Positions 11,306-19,579 of a stretch of 64,000 nt of DNA are shown here, piece after piece (the first letter of the stretch is position 1; each line of letters starts with the position of its first letter). Source of the DNA: Pseudoxanthomonas indica. GTDB lineage: Bacteria; Pseudomonadota; Gammaproteobacteria; Xanthomonadales; Xanthomonadaceae. A program made the position numbers and the translations under genes. The notes beneath the pieces are model-generated. The model ran no database searches. It had not been told where the DNA came from and worked only from the letters and a program-made list of their open reading frames with translations. Location of the stretch: contig NZ_FUZV01000001.1 of assembly GCF_900167565.1 (NCBI RefSeq), forward strand, positions 1,426,001 through 1,490,000, given 5' to 3'.

Positions 11306-11386
11306 GTCGTTCTCCTGGGTGGGTACGGAACCAGCATGCCGCAGCGGCGCGGTGGCTTCACCTGCCGGAGGATGCCATGACCTTCG

Positions 11387-11920
11387 TCAGGGGTGGCGCA
11401 GCCAGGGCACGAGTACGCGCCACTGCTCCAACAGGCGCGGCAGCGAGCAGCCGGCATTGGCCGGACTGGTCGAAGGCAATGCAAGCCAGGCCAGCGCCGC
11501 ATGCGTGGCTTCAGGCACCCTGCCCTGCACATGCCGATGGAAGCTCTGTGCGGCCTTGCCGCCGTTGAACGCCACTGCACGCAGCGACGGCAAGCGCGCC
11601 AGCAGGCCCGGTAGATCGTTGACTTCTTCACTGCTGGCGACGATCGCCGTGTCCAGGCTACCCCGCCGCTGGCAGCGGCCAATGACATCCCACACGCCCA
11701 CACCCGCCCGTGTCAGCGCCGCCATCCGTTGTCCATGGTCCAACGCGGGATCGAAGCCGCACATCTCGGCCATCACCGGCCAGAACCGGTTGCGCGGATG
11801 CGCGTAATAGCGCCCCGCGCTCAGTGACGCGTCGCCGGGCATCGAGCCCAGCACCAGCACCCGGCAGTCCTCGCCCACCTGCGCCGGCAAGCCCTGCAGC
11901 CAGGGCCCATCGACAGTCAC
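11387..11920 (-). CDS. Uracil-DNA-glycosylase-family protein (DNA-deoxyinosine glycosylase type)
   Basis: 177 residues from the GTG at 11918-11920. Motif one is LVLGSMPGDASLSAGRYYAHPRNRFW and motif two LPSTSPANA, which fit the UDG superfamily members annotated as DNA-deoxyinosine or G/T-mismatch glycosylases that remove damaged bases. The start codon overlaps the stop of the upstream transporter gene as GTGA, giving translational coupling. A longer open frame upstream is out-of-frame transporter sequence, not a fusion. Confidence 0.85.
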   Translation of the reverse strand: MTVDGPWLQGLPAQVGEDCRVLVLGSMPGDASLSAGRYYAHPRNRFWPVMAEMCGFDPALDHGQRMAALTRAGVGVWDVIGRCQRRGSLDTAIVASSEEVNDLPGLLARLPSLRAVAFNGGKAAQSFHRHVQGRVPEATHAALAWLALPSTSPANAGCSLPRLLEQWRVLVPWLRHP

Positions 11921-12384
11921 GCCGCGGCTGACTGCCACGGCCGCACCACCAGCAGCACGCCGAACACCACCAGCAAGGTACCGACGATGCGGCTGGCATC
12001 CACCGGCTGGCGCGCATGCAGCACGCCGAAGTGATCCAGCACCAGCGATCCGAGCAGCTGGCCCAGCACCACCAGGCAGATCAGCGGGGCGGCACCCATG
12101 CGCGGGATCAACAAGGTGGCTGAAGCCACATACACCGCGCCGATGATGCCGCCGGTCCAGGCCCACCACGGCACCTTGGCCAGCGGCGCCAGCGCGAAGG
12201 TGGGCCGCGCCAGCGTCCACCAGGCCAGCAACACCAGCGTGCCCACGCCAAAGGACACCAGCGCGGCGAACACCGGGCCGAACGTCTGCCGGCCCAGGGC
12301 CGCGTTGATCAGCGCCTGCAGCGGCAACAGCATGCCGATCAGCACCGCCAATCCCAGCCCGAAGGCACCCGACCAAGCATTCAT
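11917..12384 (-). CDS. DMT-family membrane protein (YdcZ/DUF606 type)
   Basis: 155 residues from the ATG at 12382-12384, which has CAGGGAA upstream. It is almost entirely transmembrane, with five hydrophobic segments (AFGLGLAVLIGMLLPLQALINAALG, VFAALVSFGVGTLVLLAWW and others). The length and the N-terminal QALINAALGR segment fit the half-size DMT proteins of the DUF606 group; substrate unknown. It overlaps the glycosylase gene by four bases and follows the esterase gene by 71 nt. Confidence 0.8.
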   Translation of the reverse strand: MNAWSGAFGLGLAVLIGMLLPLQALINAALGRQTFGPVFAALVSFGVGTLVLLAWWTLARPTFALAPLAKVPWWAWTGGIIGAVYVASATLLIPRMGAAPLICLVVLGQLLGSLVLDHFGVLHARQPVDASRIVGTLLVVFGVLLVVRPWQSAAA

Positions 12385-12455
12385 GCGCACGATTCCCTGG
12401 GAAAGGCCGACACGATACGCGAGCGCGGCGAATTCCAGATCAACGCCGTTGCGAT

Positions 12456-13538
12456 TCAGCGTTGCGCGCGTCCCAGCTGCTGGTCGAAGAATTCGCCGAT
12501 GCGCGCGTAGGCCTCCTGCGACTCGGGCAGGTCGGGAAACACGAAGAACGCATGCCACAGCCCGTCAAACACGATCAGCCGCGCATCCACGCCGGCGGCC
12601 AGCAAACGCCGCTGCGCGGTGGTCAGCGCGCTCAGGGCGAAGTCGCGTCCGCCCGCCAGCAGCAAAGAAGGTGGAAACCGCGCCAGCAGCTCGGGCGACT
12701 GCATCGGATAGGCCACGACATCGTCGGCCTTGGCCGTGCTCAGATACGGCAGGCTCGCTCCGCCATCACTGCCCATCGGCGCCTGGCCCACCGCCAGTTG
12801 CCCGAGCGTGCCCGAGTCACCGCGGAACAGCAGGCCGGTGCCGCAGAACATGCCGATGGCGCCGGGCGCCGGCAATTTGCGTTGCAGCAGGCGTGCGGTG
12901 GCCTGCGCGGTAAGCACGCCGCCGGCCGAACAGCCATAGATGCCGATGTTCTCGGCCCGATAGTGTTTGAGCAGCTCGCGGTAGACGGCTTCCACATCGT
13001 CCACCGCCGCCGGATAGGTGTGCTCCGGCGCCAGCCGGTAGTCGACCGTCACCACGCGCATGCCGGCCACCGTCGCAATCGGGATGGCCTCCACCAGTGC
13101 GCCGCTGCCGGCGCCCCACATGAAGGCACCGCCGTGCAGGTTGATGAGCACACGCTGGCGTTGCGCCGCTGCAATTCCACCGGCCGGCTCGACGCTGTGC
13201 ACCGACACGCCCGCCAGCGTCAGTTCGCTGACCTTGGCCGGATAGCGACGCTGCACTTCCTGCAGGCGCGCATCGTTGTAACGCTGGTAGAACTGGCGCT
13301 GGTCGGCGATGTCGGTGGGATTGGGCGCCTTGCCGGCGCGGACTTCCGCAAGCAATTCGGCGAACTTCGCTTTGGCGGCGTCGCTGGCGAAGCCGCTGTA
13401 GGGCAAATCGGTGGCGGGCATCGCGGTGGTCGCCGTATCCGCCGGCGCTTGTGCTGGCTGCGCGTGCACACCGGCACTGGTCGCCGCCGTGGCCAGGCAG
13501 AGCAGCAAACGGGCGCGCAAGCTCGGGCACCTGCTCAT
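12456..13538 (-). CDS. Secreted alpha/beta hydrolase (HSL-type esterase)
   Basis: 360 residues from the ATG at 13536-13538, with a signal peptide (RARLLLCLATAATSAGVHAQ). The oxyanion-hole motif INLHGGAFMWG and nucleophile elbow YGCSAGGVLTAQ identify the hormone-sensitive-lipase-like family; LVAFPPSL/FDGLWHAFF supplies the catalytic His region. It likely deacylates sugar esters or other small esters outside the cytoplasm. Its ATG overlaps the stop of the upstream glycosidase-like gene (ATGA), so the two are translationally coupled and probably act on the same substrate. Confidence 0.85.
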   Translation of the reverse strand: MSRCPSLRARLLLCLATAATSAGVHAQPAQAPADTATTAMPATDLPYSGFASDAAKAKFAELLAEVRAGKAPNPTDIADQRQFYQRYNDARLQEVQRRYPAKVSELTLAGVSVHSVEPAGGIAAAQRQRVLINLHGGAFMWGAGSGALVEAIPIATVAGMRVVTVDYRLAPEHTYPAAVDDVEAVYRELLKHYRAENIGIYGCSAGGVLTAQATARLLQRKLPAPGAIGMFCGTGLLFRGDSGTLGQLAVGQAPMGSDGGASLPYLSTAKADDVVAYPMQSPELLARFPPSLLLAGGRDFALSALTTAQRRLLAAGVDARLIVFDGLWHAFFVFPDLPESQEAYARIGEFFDQQLGRAQR

Positions 13539-15583
13539 GGTGTTGCCTCGGTCTTGATTTCCGGCGGCGGCGACAGCGCCAGAAACACCGTGCTCCACAA
13601 CTGGGCGGCGTTGGACTCGTCTTCATGCGCGCCCTGTGCGCCAAATGGTTCCACCTGATAGCGCCCATCGCGGTAGGTCCATGACCACAGCTCCGACGTG
13701 CGCACCGCATCGGCCGCGTGGATCGCGCGCCACAAGGTGCTCTGCGCGGTCTGCAGTTGCTGGCGCGTCGCGGGCGAAAGGTCCGTGCGTGCCAGCTGTC
13801 GCTGCAGGCCCGCGGCCATCACCGCTTGCTGCCAGGCCCAGATGACCGTGCCGTGATACGCGTGGGCGCTGAAGCGCGGCCACACGCCTGCGTCGGCGTA
13901 GGCAGGATTGGCCACGACCATGCCGGCATCGGTCATCAGGCCCGCGGGGAACGGCTGCAACAACGCAGCGACGTCAGCGCCGACCTGCGCCGCATCGGGC
14001 TGGCCGAACAGCAGGCGAAAGCCCTCGTCCGAATGCAGGATCGGAATCGGCCTGCCTTCGCCATCCAGGGCAATCGCATGGAAGCGCAGCGATTGCGTCG
14101 CGGGTGCCGGCGCCGGCACGCCCAGCGAAGCGGCGTAGGTACCGACTTGATGCCGAGCGGTGGCGACACCACGCTCGACCGCAAACAGCCGGCTGGCTTC
14201 GCGTTCCCACAGCGCTGCGCGCGCGCCCGCCTCACGCAGCGTCTGCTGTTGCGATGCGCTCAGGTAAGGTTGGAGCAGACCACTGTCGAGCAGCCCGGCC
14301 ATCGCACGCAGCGAAGCCGGCATCCACACCGCATTGACGTCATACGGATAGCGGCCGCGGCCGATGCCCTCGTTGCTGTCACGCCACTGGCCCGCGTCGC
14401 GGCCCGGCTTGAGCGCAATCAAGTGTCTGGCGACCGGTTCGCGGGCGAAGTCGGCGCTGGCGCCGGCCACGAACAGCAGGTTGCGCACCAACGCATCGCC
14501 TTGCCGCTCACCGCCCAGACCCGTGGCCAGGAATTGCGCGGCGCGCGCGCGGCCACGTGGGTCTTCGAGCAACCAGGCGGCGGTCACCGGCGGCAACATG
14601 AAGTCGTCGTCGACCATCGCGTAGTCGAACACCGGCGTAGCCGAATTACCGCCGTTCTCCTTGCGATGGCGCAGCACGGCGAATTCGCCGATGTCTTCCT
14701 CGTGCGCCACTTCACCGCCTGCCGACAGACGCGCCAGCACCGAGCCGAGTCCCGATTCCACCGCCTGCGGTTGCAGCGCCGGCATCAACAGGCGCAGCGA
14801 CATCAGCGTGTCGCGGCCGAAGTAGGTGTCGAAGCGCCAGGAACCGGCGAGGAATTTTTCGTGATAGCTCAGGAACTGCAGCGCCTGCCGGCTGCGCAGG
14901 TCATTGCTTGCCTGGTCATTCAACAGATGCGTCGCCGCAAAAGGCGTCAGTGGCGTTTCGCCGGTCAGCGCATCGATACGCAGGCGAAGCGGCTGGCCCG
15001 TCTGCTCGGGTTGCAGCGTCCAGCGATCCCCCTCCTGCCGCCAGCTGCCGTTGAGCGCGGTCACCTCCAGCGCATAACCCGGCGCGCCATCCAGCCGTTG
15101 TCGCTGCCAACGCAGACTGCGCCCGTGCAGGCGCGGCGTGGCCGCGGTTTCCGGCGGGTACTTCTGCAGCAACTGGTAGTCGCGCAACACACGCACGCTA
15201 CCCAGTACCGCGTCACGCACCACCAGGCGAGGGGCATTGACGCTGGCGTCGGCGCGGATACCGCGCCAAGGTTTTCCTTGCAGGGTTTCCACCCGCTCGC
15301 TGACGCTGGCCAGATCCCAGTGCAGGGTGGCCGCTGCGTCTTCGAACCACAGTCCTACCCCGCTGTTGCCGGCCGGAAACGCCACCAGCACGCGCGGCTT
15401 GTCGCCGGAAGTGAGCAGCAGGTGCGCAGCCGTAGCGCCGTGCTGGTAGAAAGCGTTTTCGGTGCGCCCTTCGCTGATGCGGAACTGCAGCGGCGCCGAT
15501 TCGCGCGCGGCCAGAGGCAAGGCCAGTGGCAGCCACAAGCCCAGCAGCAACAACAGACGTGACCAGGGCAGGCGTCGATGCAT
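13535..15583 (-). CDS. Secreted six-hairpin glycosidase-like protein
   Basis: 682 residues from the ATG at 15581-15583 with a signal peptide (LLLLLGLWLPLALPLAA). The first ~250 residues look like beta sandwich; the rest is a predicted (alpha/alpha)6 barrel with FDTYFGRDTLMSLRLLMPAL, similar in feel to the GRDT motif of glycogen-debranching/GH63-type enzymes, and acidic motifs such as EEDIGEFAVLRH and DSNEGIGRGRYPYDVN. I cannot assign a GH family. Placed between the sugar transporter and an esterase, it probably releases or trims oligosaccharides. Confidence 0.65.
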   Translation of the reverse strand: MHRRLPWSRLLLLLGLWLPLALPLAARESAPLQFRISEGRTENAFYQHGATAAHLLLTSGDKPRVLVAFPAGNSGVGLWFEDAAATLHWDLASVSERVETLQGKPWRGIRADASVNAPRLVVRDAVLGSVRVLRDYQLLQKYPPETAATPRLHGRSLRWQRQRLDGAPGYALEVTALNGSWRQEGDRWTLQPEQTGQPLRLRIDALTGETPLTPFAATHLLNDQASNDLRSRQALQFLSYHEKFLAGSWRFDTYFGRDTLMSLRLLMPALQPQAVESGLGSVLARLSAGGEVAHEEDIGEFAVLRHRKENGGNSATPVFDYAMVDDDFMLPPVTAAWLLEDPRGRARAAQFLATGLGGERQGDALVRNLLFVAGASADFAREPVARHLIALKPGRDAGQWRDSNEGIGRGRYPYDVNAVWMPASLRAMAGLLDSGLLQPYLSASQQQTLREAGARAALWEREASRLFAVERGVATARHQVGTYAASLGVPAPAPATQSLRFHAIALDGEGRPIPILHSDEGFRLLFGQPDAAQVGADVAALLQPFPAGLMTDAGMVVANPAYADAGVWPRFSAHAYHGTVIWAWQQAVMAAGLQRQLARTDLSPATRQQLQTAQSTLWRAIHAADAVRTSELWSWTYRDGRYQVEPFGAQGAHEDESNAAQLWSTVFLALSPPPEIKTEATP

Positions 15584-15597
15584 CACAGGCAGTGACC

Positions 15598-16848
15598 TCA
15601 GGATCCGGTGGCGACCGCAGGCGCGGACGCGGATTGGGTGGAACGGTTCAACAGCACCAGCGCCACCAGCAGCAACAGCATCGGCAGCAACAACAAGTAG
15701 AAGGCGCGGGAACCATCGAAGTGGGCGAACAGCTGGCCGGTGATGAACGAACCGGTGGTGCCGCCCAACGCGGAGAACACCACGATCAAGCCGGTCATCG
15801 CCGCGTGCCGTGCCTTGGGCAGCGCGCTGAGCACCACCGAATTCAAGGTCGGATAGATTGGCGCCATGAACAAGCCAATCAGCGGGAAGACGAACGCGGC
15901 CGGCGGCGCGTTCCACCAATGCAGGTCGGCACGCGGCTGCACGTTGGCAGCCATCGGCAAGGCCAGCAGCACCAGCACGCCCATCGCCACCACGCAGGTG
16001 GACAGCACCCAGAACCACGGCGCGCGCCGCAGGATCACCCCGCCGCCCAGCCGTCCCAGCGCCAGCGAGCCGGCAAAGATGCCCGCCGCCTGCACGCTCA
16101 GGGCCGTGGGCAGGTGGAGGATTTCGCGATTGAAAGTGGGCAGCCAGGTGTTGATGGCCTGCTCCATCAGCACGTACAGGAAGGCGGACGCCAGAAACAC
16201 CACCACTAGCGGCCGCGCCAGCAGGCGGAACATGTCGGCGAAGGATTCGCCCACCGCATGGCCATCGCGCGCCTGGCTCTCATCCATGCGCGTGACCGCC
16301 AGCAATGCGATGACCAGCGCGCACAGCACCGCAATCACCCAGTACACGTTGAGCCAGACCGGATTGCCGGGCTGGTCCGGATCGATGAAGGCGGCAAACA
16401 ACCAGGCGCTGCCGAGGATGCCGACCATGAACCAGCCTTCGATGGTGCTGGTCAGGCCGGCATGGGCGCGCGGCGTGTCGGTCAGCAGGCCGATGCTGGA
16501 ATACACCGACACCTTCACCAGCGCGAACGACACGCCCACGGTGACGAACAACAGCTTGGTGGCCCAGAACGACTGCAGCATGGGCATCGCGGTGCAGGCG
16601 ATGCCCACCAGCGCCAGGCCGAGCATCATCGCGCGGCGGTAGCCCAGCCGCGGCAGGGTGGAAGCGACCAGGAAGGAAGCGATGGCGATCGGCAGATCCT
16701 TGAACGCTTCCAGCGTGCTGGCCTGCGCCTTGGTCACGCCAAAGCCCTGGATGACCTGCAGGATGACCGCCCCCACCGAATTCAACAGCATGGCGAAGAT
16801 CATGTAGGTCAGGATCAGCGCCAGGATCATGCGGCTGCGGCTGGGCAT
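15598..16848 (-). CDS. MFS sugar transporter
   Basis: 416 residues from the ATG at 16846-16848, twelve hydrophobic segments, no signal peptide. TYMIFAMLLNSVGAVILQV, LFVTVGVSFALVKVSVYSSIG and PLIGLFMAPIYPTLNSVVLSALP place it in the FucP/GGP-like branch of the major facilitator superfamily. It lies between the TonB receptor and the glycosidase-like gene, so it probably imports the sugar that crosses the outer membrane through that receptor and is then phosphorolysed by the GH65 enzyme. Confidence 0.85.
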   Translation of the reverse strand: MPSRSRMILALILTYMIFAMLLNSVGAVILQVIQGFGVTKAQASTLEAFKDLPIAIASFLVASTLPRLGYRRAMMLGLALVGIACTAMPMLQSFWATKLLFVTVGVSFALVKVSVYSSIGLLTDTPRAHAGLTSTIEGWFMVGILGSAWLFAAFIDPDQPGNPVWLNVYWVIAVLCALVIALLAVTRMDESQARDGHAVGESFADMFRLLARPLVVVFLASAFLYVLMEQAINTWLPTFNREILHLPTALSVQAAGIFAGSLALGRLGGGVILRRAPWFWVLSTCVVAMGVLVLLALPMAANVQPRADLHWWNAPPAAFVFPLIGLFMAPIYPTLNSVVLSALPKARHAAMTGLIVVFSALGGTTGSFITGQLFAHFDGSRAFYLLLLPMLLLLVALVLLNRSTQSASAPAVATGS

Positions 16849-16902
16849 GCAGTCAACGCTCCGAAGTAGGGAAGGAGGATAACGGCAAGCCTGCGCCCGC
16901 CG

Positions 16903-16939
16903 CCGGGCCATCGCCGGGGAGAGGTCGGCGATGGCCCGG
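16903..16939. other. 13-bp intercistronic hairpin between the receptor and MFS genes
   Basis: CCGGGCCATCGCC (16903-16915) and GGCGATGGCCCGG (16927-16939) form a perfect 13-bp stem around an 11-nt loop, just after the TonB-receptor stop codon. There is no T tract on either strand. It may protect the receptor message from 3' decay and lower downstream expression, which is common when a receptor is needed in excess. Confidence 0.6.
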
Positions 16940-16973
16940 ATTCTGCATCGGCCCGCACTGCGAGCCGACGCCT

Positions 16974-19511
16974 TTACCAGCTGTACTTGGCCTGCAGGTT
17001 GATTTCGCGACCTTCCAGCGGCCGCGCCAGCAGTACGCCGCCGGCGGTGGTGGCCGAACCGAAGATGCGCGAGTTGCTTTCGGTCAGGCCCAGCTCGTTG
17101 GTCACGTTGGTGCCGCGCAGGTTGAACTGCCAGTTGTCGCCCACGTTGGAAGTGATGCCGAAGTCCAGCGTGTGGTACGAACCCAGCTGTTGCAGACCCG
17201 ACTGATCCTGGGTGTGATCACCCACGTAGGTGTAGGTGATGTACGGCATCAGGTCGCCCCAATCCATCACAAAGCGGTAGCTCGGGGTGAACATGGCGCG
17301 GAACTTCGGCTGGCGTTGCAGCTGCTGGCCTTCAATGCTGGCGCAGTTGGGCTGGTCGTTGATGTCGATGTACGGCAGGCAAGCGTCATAGTCGGTGTAT
17401 TCGCCGTCCAGGTAGTTGGCCACCAGCTGCAGGCGCAGGTTCTCCACCGGCGTCAGCGCGCCGATGAAGTTCACGCCGTACGACTCCGAGCCATAGACGC
17501 GCGGATCGCCCACCGGGGTACCGGCGCCGTCGGTCGGCTGGTACAGCAGGCCGCTGAAGACGCGGCGGTAGCCGCTGATATCGGCGTACAGCAGGTCGCT
17601 CTGGTACTTGAAGCCCATCTCGTAGTTGCGCACCTTCTGCATCGGCGGGAAGTTCTCGTTGCTGGTGCCGCGGATGCCGTTGTCGAAGTCCAGGAAGTGG
17701 CCGCCGGTGTTGACCCGTCCGTACATCGACATGTTGGGGGTGAACGAGTAGTTGGCGCCCGCCGTCCAGGTGGGATGGGTCTTGTCGTAATTGATCTTCT
17801 GGAAGGTGCCGTTGCAGACCGGCACGGCATTGTCATACAGGGTGTCCGGGTCACCGTCGAGATCACGATTTTCCAGATTGCAGACGTTGTTGGTGGCGTC
17901 CTGGTTCTCGACGCGGCCGGACAGATCGAACAGCCACTTGCCCACCCGCCAGGAGTCGGACAGGTAGAAGGCGATGTTGGTGGCGCTGCCGTACTGCGCG
18001 ATGTGGAAGCCGCCAAAGTCGCTGAAGCCCTGGGCGTCGGTGCGGTAGATCGTGTTGCCGGCGTCGTCATACGAGACCGTGATGGGCCGGGCGTTGGGCT
18101 CGTTGGTCATCAGCATCTGGTTGCCCAGCGACCACTTGTCACTCATCGAGTAGTTGTTGACATACAAGCCCACGGTCAGCGTGTTGCCCTCGAACAGATC
18201 CTTGCTCAGGCGGAAGTCGTTGCTGAAGCTCTTCAGGTGCTTGTGGATGGACCACCAGCCCTGCTGGATCACGCTCTGGCTGAGCGGCACCGCGCCGCCG
18301 CCCACGTAGGTGGCGGTGGCCGAACCGGCCGGCAACTGGAAGCCGCCCGGGGTGCCTGCCGTATACAGCTGATCTTCCAGCGTGGCCGGGTTGTTGCCCG
18401 AGAACAGCGCATTGGTGTCCATGTCGCCTTCGTCGAACAGGAAGCGGTCGCTGATCGACCAGCCATTGTCGAACGAGTAGTCGAAGTTGCCGCCGAGGAA
18501 GAACATCTTGGCGCCGCGACCATCGGCGAGGTCGGCGTTCTTGCCGCCGTTGGGATACGAGGGCAGGTAAACGTGCTGGATCGCCTTGCTGTAGTAGGTG
18601 TCCTTGAGCGGATCGAAGCCCGGATAGGCGCTGAAGCTGTCGGTGCCGCGCTGGATCAGCGGAATCGGAGTGATGAACTGGTTCTTGTCGTTCAAGTAGC
18701 GGGTGTACAGGGTCAGCTTGCCGGCATCGAAGTCATGCGACAGCGTGGCGGTGAGCTGGCCGCCCTTGTCGGCCTTGAACTGCGGATCGCGCACGCCGTC
18801 GGACTCGCGCCAGAAGCCGCCGATGCTGCCGTACCAACCCTCGGCCACCTTGAAGCCGGCAAAGCCGTCCAGCCGCCACAGGCCTTCATCGCCGTAGGTC
18901 AGGCCGACACTGCCGGTCGGTTCTTCGGTGCCGGTCTTGAGGAAGAAGTTGGCGCTGGCGCCCATCTGGCCATCGGCGAACACCACTGACGGGCCACCCT
19001 GCAGGATTTCCACCGACTCCACCGTGTCATCCAGGCGGAACATCGAGGTGGTTTCGAAGAACGACAACGTGGGCATGCCGTACAACGGCGAGCCCATCAA
19101 CAGGGTTGAGAAATAAGGCGCATCGCCGCCGCCGGGGAAGCCGGCGATTTCGATGTTGGCGCCGGTCTGGCCGCCGGTGGATTCGGGCCACATGCCGGGC
19201 GAGATCTTCAACAAGTCAGCCGTGCTCTTGGGATTGGCCTGCTTAATCTGTTCGGCGTTGGCGGTGACGATGTTGAAGCTGGCTTCCAGCTTCTTCACGC
19301 CGCCGGCGGTGGCCGTACCGGACACCACCACCGTGTCCAGCGTGGTCGCCTGGTTCTGCCGCGCCTGCGGCTGCGCCGCGGGGGTGGCCTGGGCAGGCGC
19401 CGTCTGTTGCGGGGTTGATGGTTCCGGGGCTTGTTGGGCCAAGGCCGCTGGCGCCAGGGCCGCGGCAATCGCTACGGACAAGGCGTAGCGAATCAGGTTG
19501 TTCTGTTGCAT
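16974..19511 (-). CDS. TonB-dependent outer-membrane receptor
   Basis: 845 residues from the ATG at 19509-19511. A signal peptide (IRYALSVAIAAALAPAALAQ) is followed by a Gln/Pro/Ala-rich spacer, then LDTVVVSGTA (TonB-box-like), the plug (STADLLKISPGMWPESTG, VESVEILQGGPSVVFADGQM) and a 22-strand barrel ending in an aromatic residue (NLQAKYSW). Substrate by context is a glucooligosaccharide or disaccharide. It is 68 nt downstream of the GH65 gene. A longer frame upstream runs antisense through the GH65 gene and is not coding. Confidence 0.93.
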   Translation of the reverse strand: MQQNNLIRYALSVAIAAALAPAALAQQAPEPSTPQQTAPAQATPAAQPQARQNQATTLDTVVVSGTATAGGVKKLEASFNIVTANAEQIKQANPKSTADLLKISPGMWPESTGGQTGANIEIAGFPGGGDAPYFSTLLMGSPLYGMPTLSFFETTSMFRLDDTVESVEILQGGPSVVFADGQMGASANFFLKTGTEEPTGSVGLTYGDEGLWRLDGFAGFKVAEGWYGSIGGFWRESDGVRDPQFKADKGGQLTATLSHDFDAGKLTLYTRYLNDKNQFITPIPLIQRGTDSFSAYPGFDPLKDTYYSKAIQHVYLPSYPNGGKNADLADGRGAKMFFLGGNFDYSFDNGWSISDRFLFDEGDMDTNALFSGNNPATLEDQLYTAGTPGGFQLPAGSATATYVGGGAVPLSQSVIQQGWWSIHKHLKSFSNDFRLSKDLFEGNTLTVGLYVNNYSMSDKWSLGNQMLMTNEPNARPITVSYDDAGNTIYRTDAQGFSDFGGFHIAQYGSATNIAFYLSDSWRVGKWLFDLSGRVENQDATNNVCNLENRDLDGDPDTLYDNAVPVCNGTFQKINYDKTHPTWTAGANYSFTPNMSMYGRVNTGGHFLDFDNGIRGTSNENFPPMQKVRNYEMGFKYQSDLLYADISGYRRVFSGLLYQPTDGAGTPVGDPRVYGSESYGVNFIGALTPVENLRLQLVANYLDGEYTDYDACLPYIDINDQPNCASIEGQQLQRQPKFRAMFTPSYRFVMDWGDLMPYITYTYVGDHTQDQSGLQQLGSYHTLDFGITSNVGDNWQFNLRGTNVTNELGLTESNSRIFGSATTAGGVLLARPLEGREINLQAKYSW

Positions 19512-19579
19512 GTGTTCCCTCCACGTGTGTTCAACAGGTTGACAAGAATCCGCCGCGGCTTCTGACGAGCCGCATGCGG

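Noticed and set aside
11921..12376. An N-terminal extension of the uracil-DNA-glycosylase-like protein.
   Set aside because: This part is the transporter gene read in another frame. The GTGA overlap at 11917-11920 is a normal coupled start.
15584..16018. An N-terminal extension of the six-hairpin glycosidase-like protein.
   Set aside because: It is out-of-frame sequence of the MFS gene; a clear signal peptide begins at 15583.
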